Assembly: GCA_020718525.1 (NCBI GenBank)
Contig: DYRX01000074.1
Coordinates: 1-14,234, forward strand
Reading direction: 5' to 3'
Length of the DNA stretch: 14,234 nucleotides
Source of the DNA: Victivallis vadensis
GTDB taxonomy: Bacteria > Verrucomicrobiota > Lentisphaeria > Victivallales > GWF2-50-93
How positions within the stretch are numbered: the stretch's first letter is position 1; each line of letters begins with the position of its first letter. Positions 13,470 through 14,234 of the stretch are shown here, piece after piece. Below the pieces are notes generated by a model. That model saw only the letters and a list, made by a program, of their open reading frames with translations, was not told where the DNA came from and searched no databases. Made by a program: the position numbers and the translations under genes.

Positions 13470-13861
13470 ATGATTATTGACAATAAAAATGAGAACAAGA
13501 AAGTTCATCAGTGGATATCTGAGTATACTCGGCAGGGGGAGATGGATGCCGTTTCCGGTTACTTCACTGTCGGTGTCCTCGCATTCTTGAGTCAATCAAT
13601 GAAAAAGTCAAAAGATTCCGTTTTGTCCTCGGTAATTTCCTTGCGGATAAGGATGAGTTGTGCGATCGTCCCCTTGATTTGCTTAACGAGGAAATCGGAG
13701 TCCTTGCGGCATTGCGCCTCAAATCAACGGCCTCCGAGGCGATTGATTTTCTTCGTCAGGAAAAAGTGGCTGTTCATGCAATTGAACCGAATTTCTGTCA
13801 TGCGAAGCTTTTCTACTCGAATGCGTTGCGCACTGGCCAAGGAAGCTCAGGCAGTCATTAA
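13470..13861 (+). pseudogene. Frameshifted, truncated PLD-type (helicase-linked) gene
   Basis: The first 39 codons (HQWISEYTRQGEMDAVSGYFTVGVLAFL split over 13500-13590) open like PLD-domain proteins fused to SNF2 helicases. A one-base loss near 13584-13588 shifts the frame. The continuation reads SINEKVKRFRFVLGNF, then DLLNEEIGVLAALRLKSTA, then EPNFCHAKLFY with the H-x-K of the first HKD half-site (about 13796-13815). After that the sequence leaves the family and stops at 13859-13861. Such proteins are usually about 1000 residues, so most of the gene is gone. AGGAGG lies 15 bases before the ATG, too far for efficient use. A stretch in the first frame further on (KEAQAVIKIVAESIQKVPP, about 13844-13900) might be a leftover of the 3' end, which would imply a large internal deletion. 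Confidence 0.6.
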
Positions 13862-13913
13862 AATTGTCGCGGAGTCAATTCAAAAGGTTCCTCCGAAGTG
13901 GGCGAAAAATATC

Positions 13914-14035
13914 GTAATGCGTCAGTATTTTCCGGCAAATGGATTTTTTGGAGGGACGGTTTCCACGCCGTCCATAGAGCGGTCGAGGTGGAACTCGCTC
14001 CTCCAGTAGCGCTTCCCGGAGTAAAACTGACGCAT
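13914..14035. mobile_element. About 122-bp inverted-repeat element with IS66-like ends
   Basis: The left end GTAATGCGTCAGT is repeated inverted as ACTGACGCAT at 14026-14035, with CCGG inside both ends. The same end, 22 of 23 bases, closes the IS66-like remnant at 256-278. The interior is non-coding and palindromic: TGGAGG (13949) with CCTCCA (14000), and GGACGG (13954) with CCGTCC (13968). It looks like a MITE derived from the same IS type. I see no clear target-site duplication. Confidence 0.5.
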
Positions 14036-14060
14036 GAATCAATAACAATGTTTTGCCCGT

Positions 14061-14092
14061 GACACAAAATGTCCTACTCATTATGGTATATT
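14061..14092 (+). promoter_or_regulatory. Palindrome-promoter module, copy 3
   Basis: The near-palindrome GACAC-AAA-ATGTC (14061-14073) is followed by CTACTCA and a -10 box TATATT at 14087-14092. The 20-base distance from palindrome centre to -10 equals that of the other two copies. A GAGGA ribosome site (14103-14108) and a GTG start at 14114 follow. It should drive the ADP-ribosylglycohydrolase gene. Confidence 0.55.
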
Positions 14093-14113
14093 TATATCAA
14101 AAAGAGGAATACT

Positions 14114-14234
14114 GTGCATAAAACAAATCGGATCAAGGGTGGATTCTTTGGAATGATAGTCGGAGATGCTCTCGGAGTTCCAGTCGAGTTCAAATCACGG
14201 GAGGAGCTGAAGGCTAATCCCGTCAAGGGAATGA
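14114..14234 (+). CDS. ADP-ribosylglycohydrolase family protein (5' end only)
   Basis: Forty codons are present before the window ends. IKGGFFGMIVGDALGVPVEF followed by KSREELKANPVKGM matches the N-terminus of DraG/ADP-ribosylglycohydrolase enzymes, in which the GDALGVPVEF segment is diagnostic. These enzymes remove ADP-ribose from proteins or nucleic acids using a binuclear metal site; the metal-binding residues lie beyond this fragment. The GTG start is supported by GAGGA about seven bases upstream and by the palindrome-promoter module in front of it. Whether it belongs functionally to the defence genes is unknown; ADP-ribose removal is used in some toxin-antitoxin and anti-phage systems. 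Confidence 0.85.
   Translation, partial: MHKTNRIKGGFFGMIVGDALGVPVEFKSREELKANPVKGM

Noticed and set aside
13862..14009. Continuation of a protein-coding frame to 14009
   Set aside because: The frame runs into the inverted-repeat element and its last 30 codons are element sequence; at most a decayed gene tail is present.

Overview
This looks like an accessory, repeat-rich region of a bacterial chromosome. All convincing genes lie on the plus strand. The mid-GC composition, the clear Shine-Dalgarno sites, an IS66-type remnant and the intergenic repeats (CTTTGTG-type strings, CACTAAT-type inverted repeats) suggest a Gram-negative bacterium, perhaps of the PVC group (Lentisphaerota-like) or another host-associated phylum. 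That placement is a low-confidence inference. I see no rRNA, tRNA or CRISPR array.

Left part (1-2400): a decayed IS66-like transposase fragment with an element end, a palindrome-plus-promoter module, a 157-residue helical protein of unknown function, a second palindrome-promoter module driving a 31-codon ORF coupled to a 282-residue helical protein, then a 232-bp repeat (copy A) with a highly folded core. Middle (2401-11420): a second copy of the 157-residue gene, then a tightly overlapping three-gene operon: an uncharacterised 409-residue protein, a 625-residue two-HKD phospholipase D-family nuclease and a 1324-residue superfamily 2 (SNF2-like) helicase/translocase. An 82-bp gap follows, then a GHKL-ATPase protein with a C-terminal STAS-like (DUF4325) domain. 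Right part (11421-14234): a second copy of the folded repeat inside a roughly 300-bp element with terminal inverted repeats, a YhcG/DUF1016 PDDEXK nuclease, a frameshifted and truncated PLD-type gene, a small inverted-repeat element with IS66-like ends, a third palindrome-promoter module, and the start of an ADP-ribosylglycohydrolase gene that runs off the window.

The whole reads as a defence-type island. An ATP-driven translocase encoded with a PLD nuclease is the logic of NgoAVII/CglI-type restriction, DISARM and Dpd. Here there is no methyltransferase, no DUF1998 protein and no deazaguanine gene, and the first gene of the operon is unrecognised. The 409-residue protein + HKD nuclease + SF2 helicase set, possibly with the GHKL-STAS protein, is the best candidate for an undescribed system. 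The near-identical folded repeats on both sides of this block, in direct orientation, would allow it to be gained or lost by homologous recombination.
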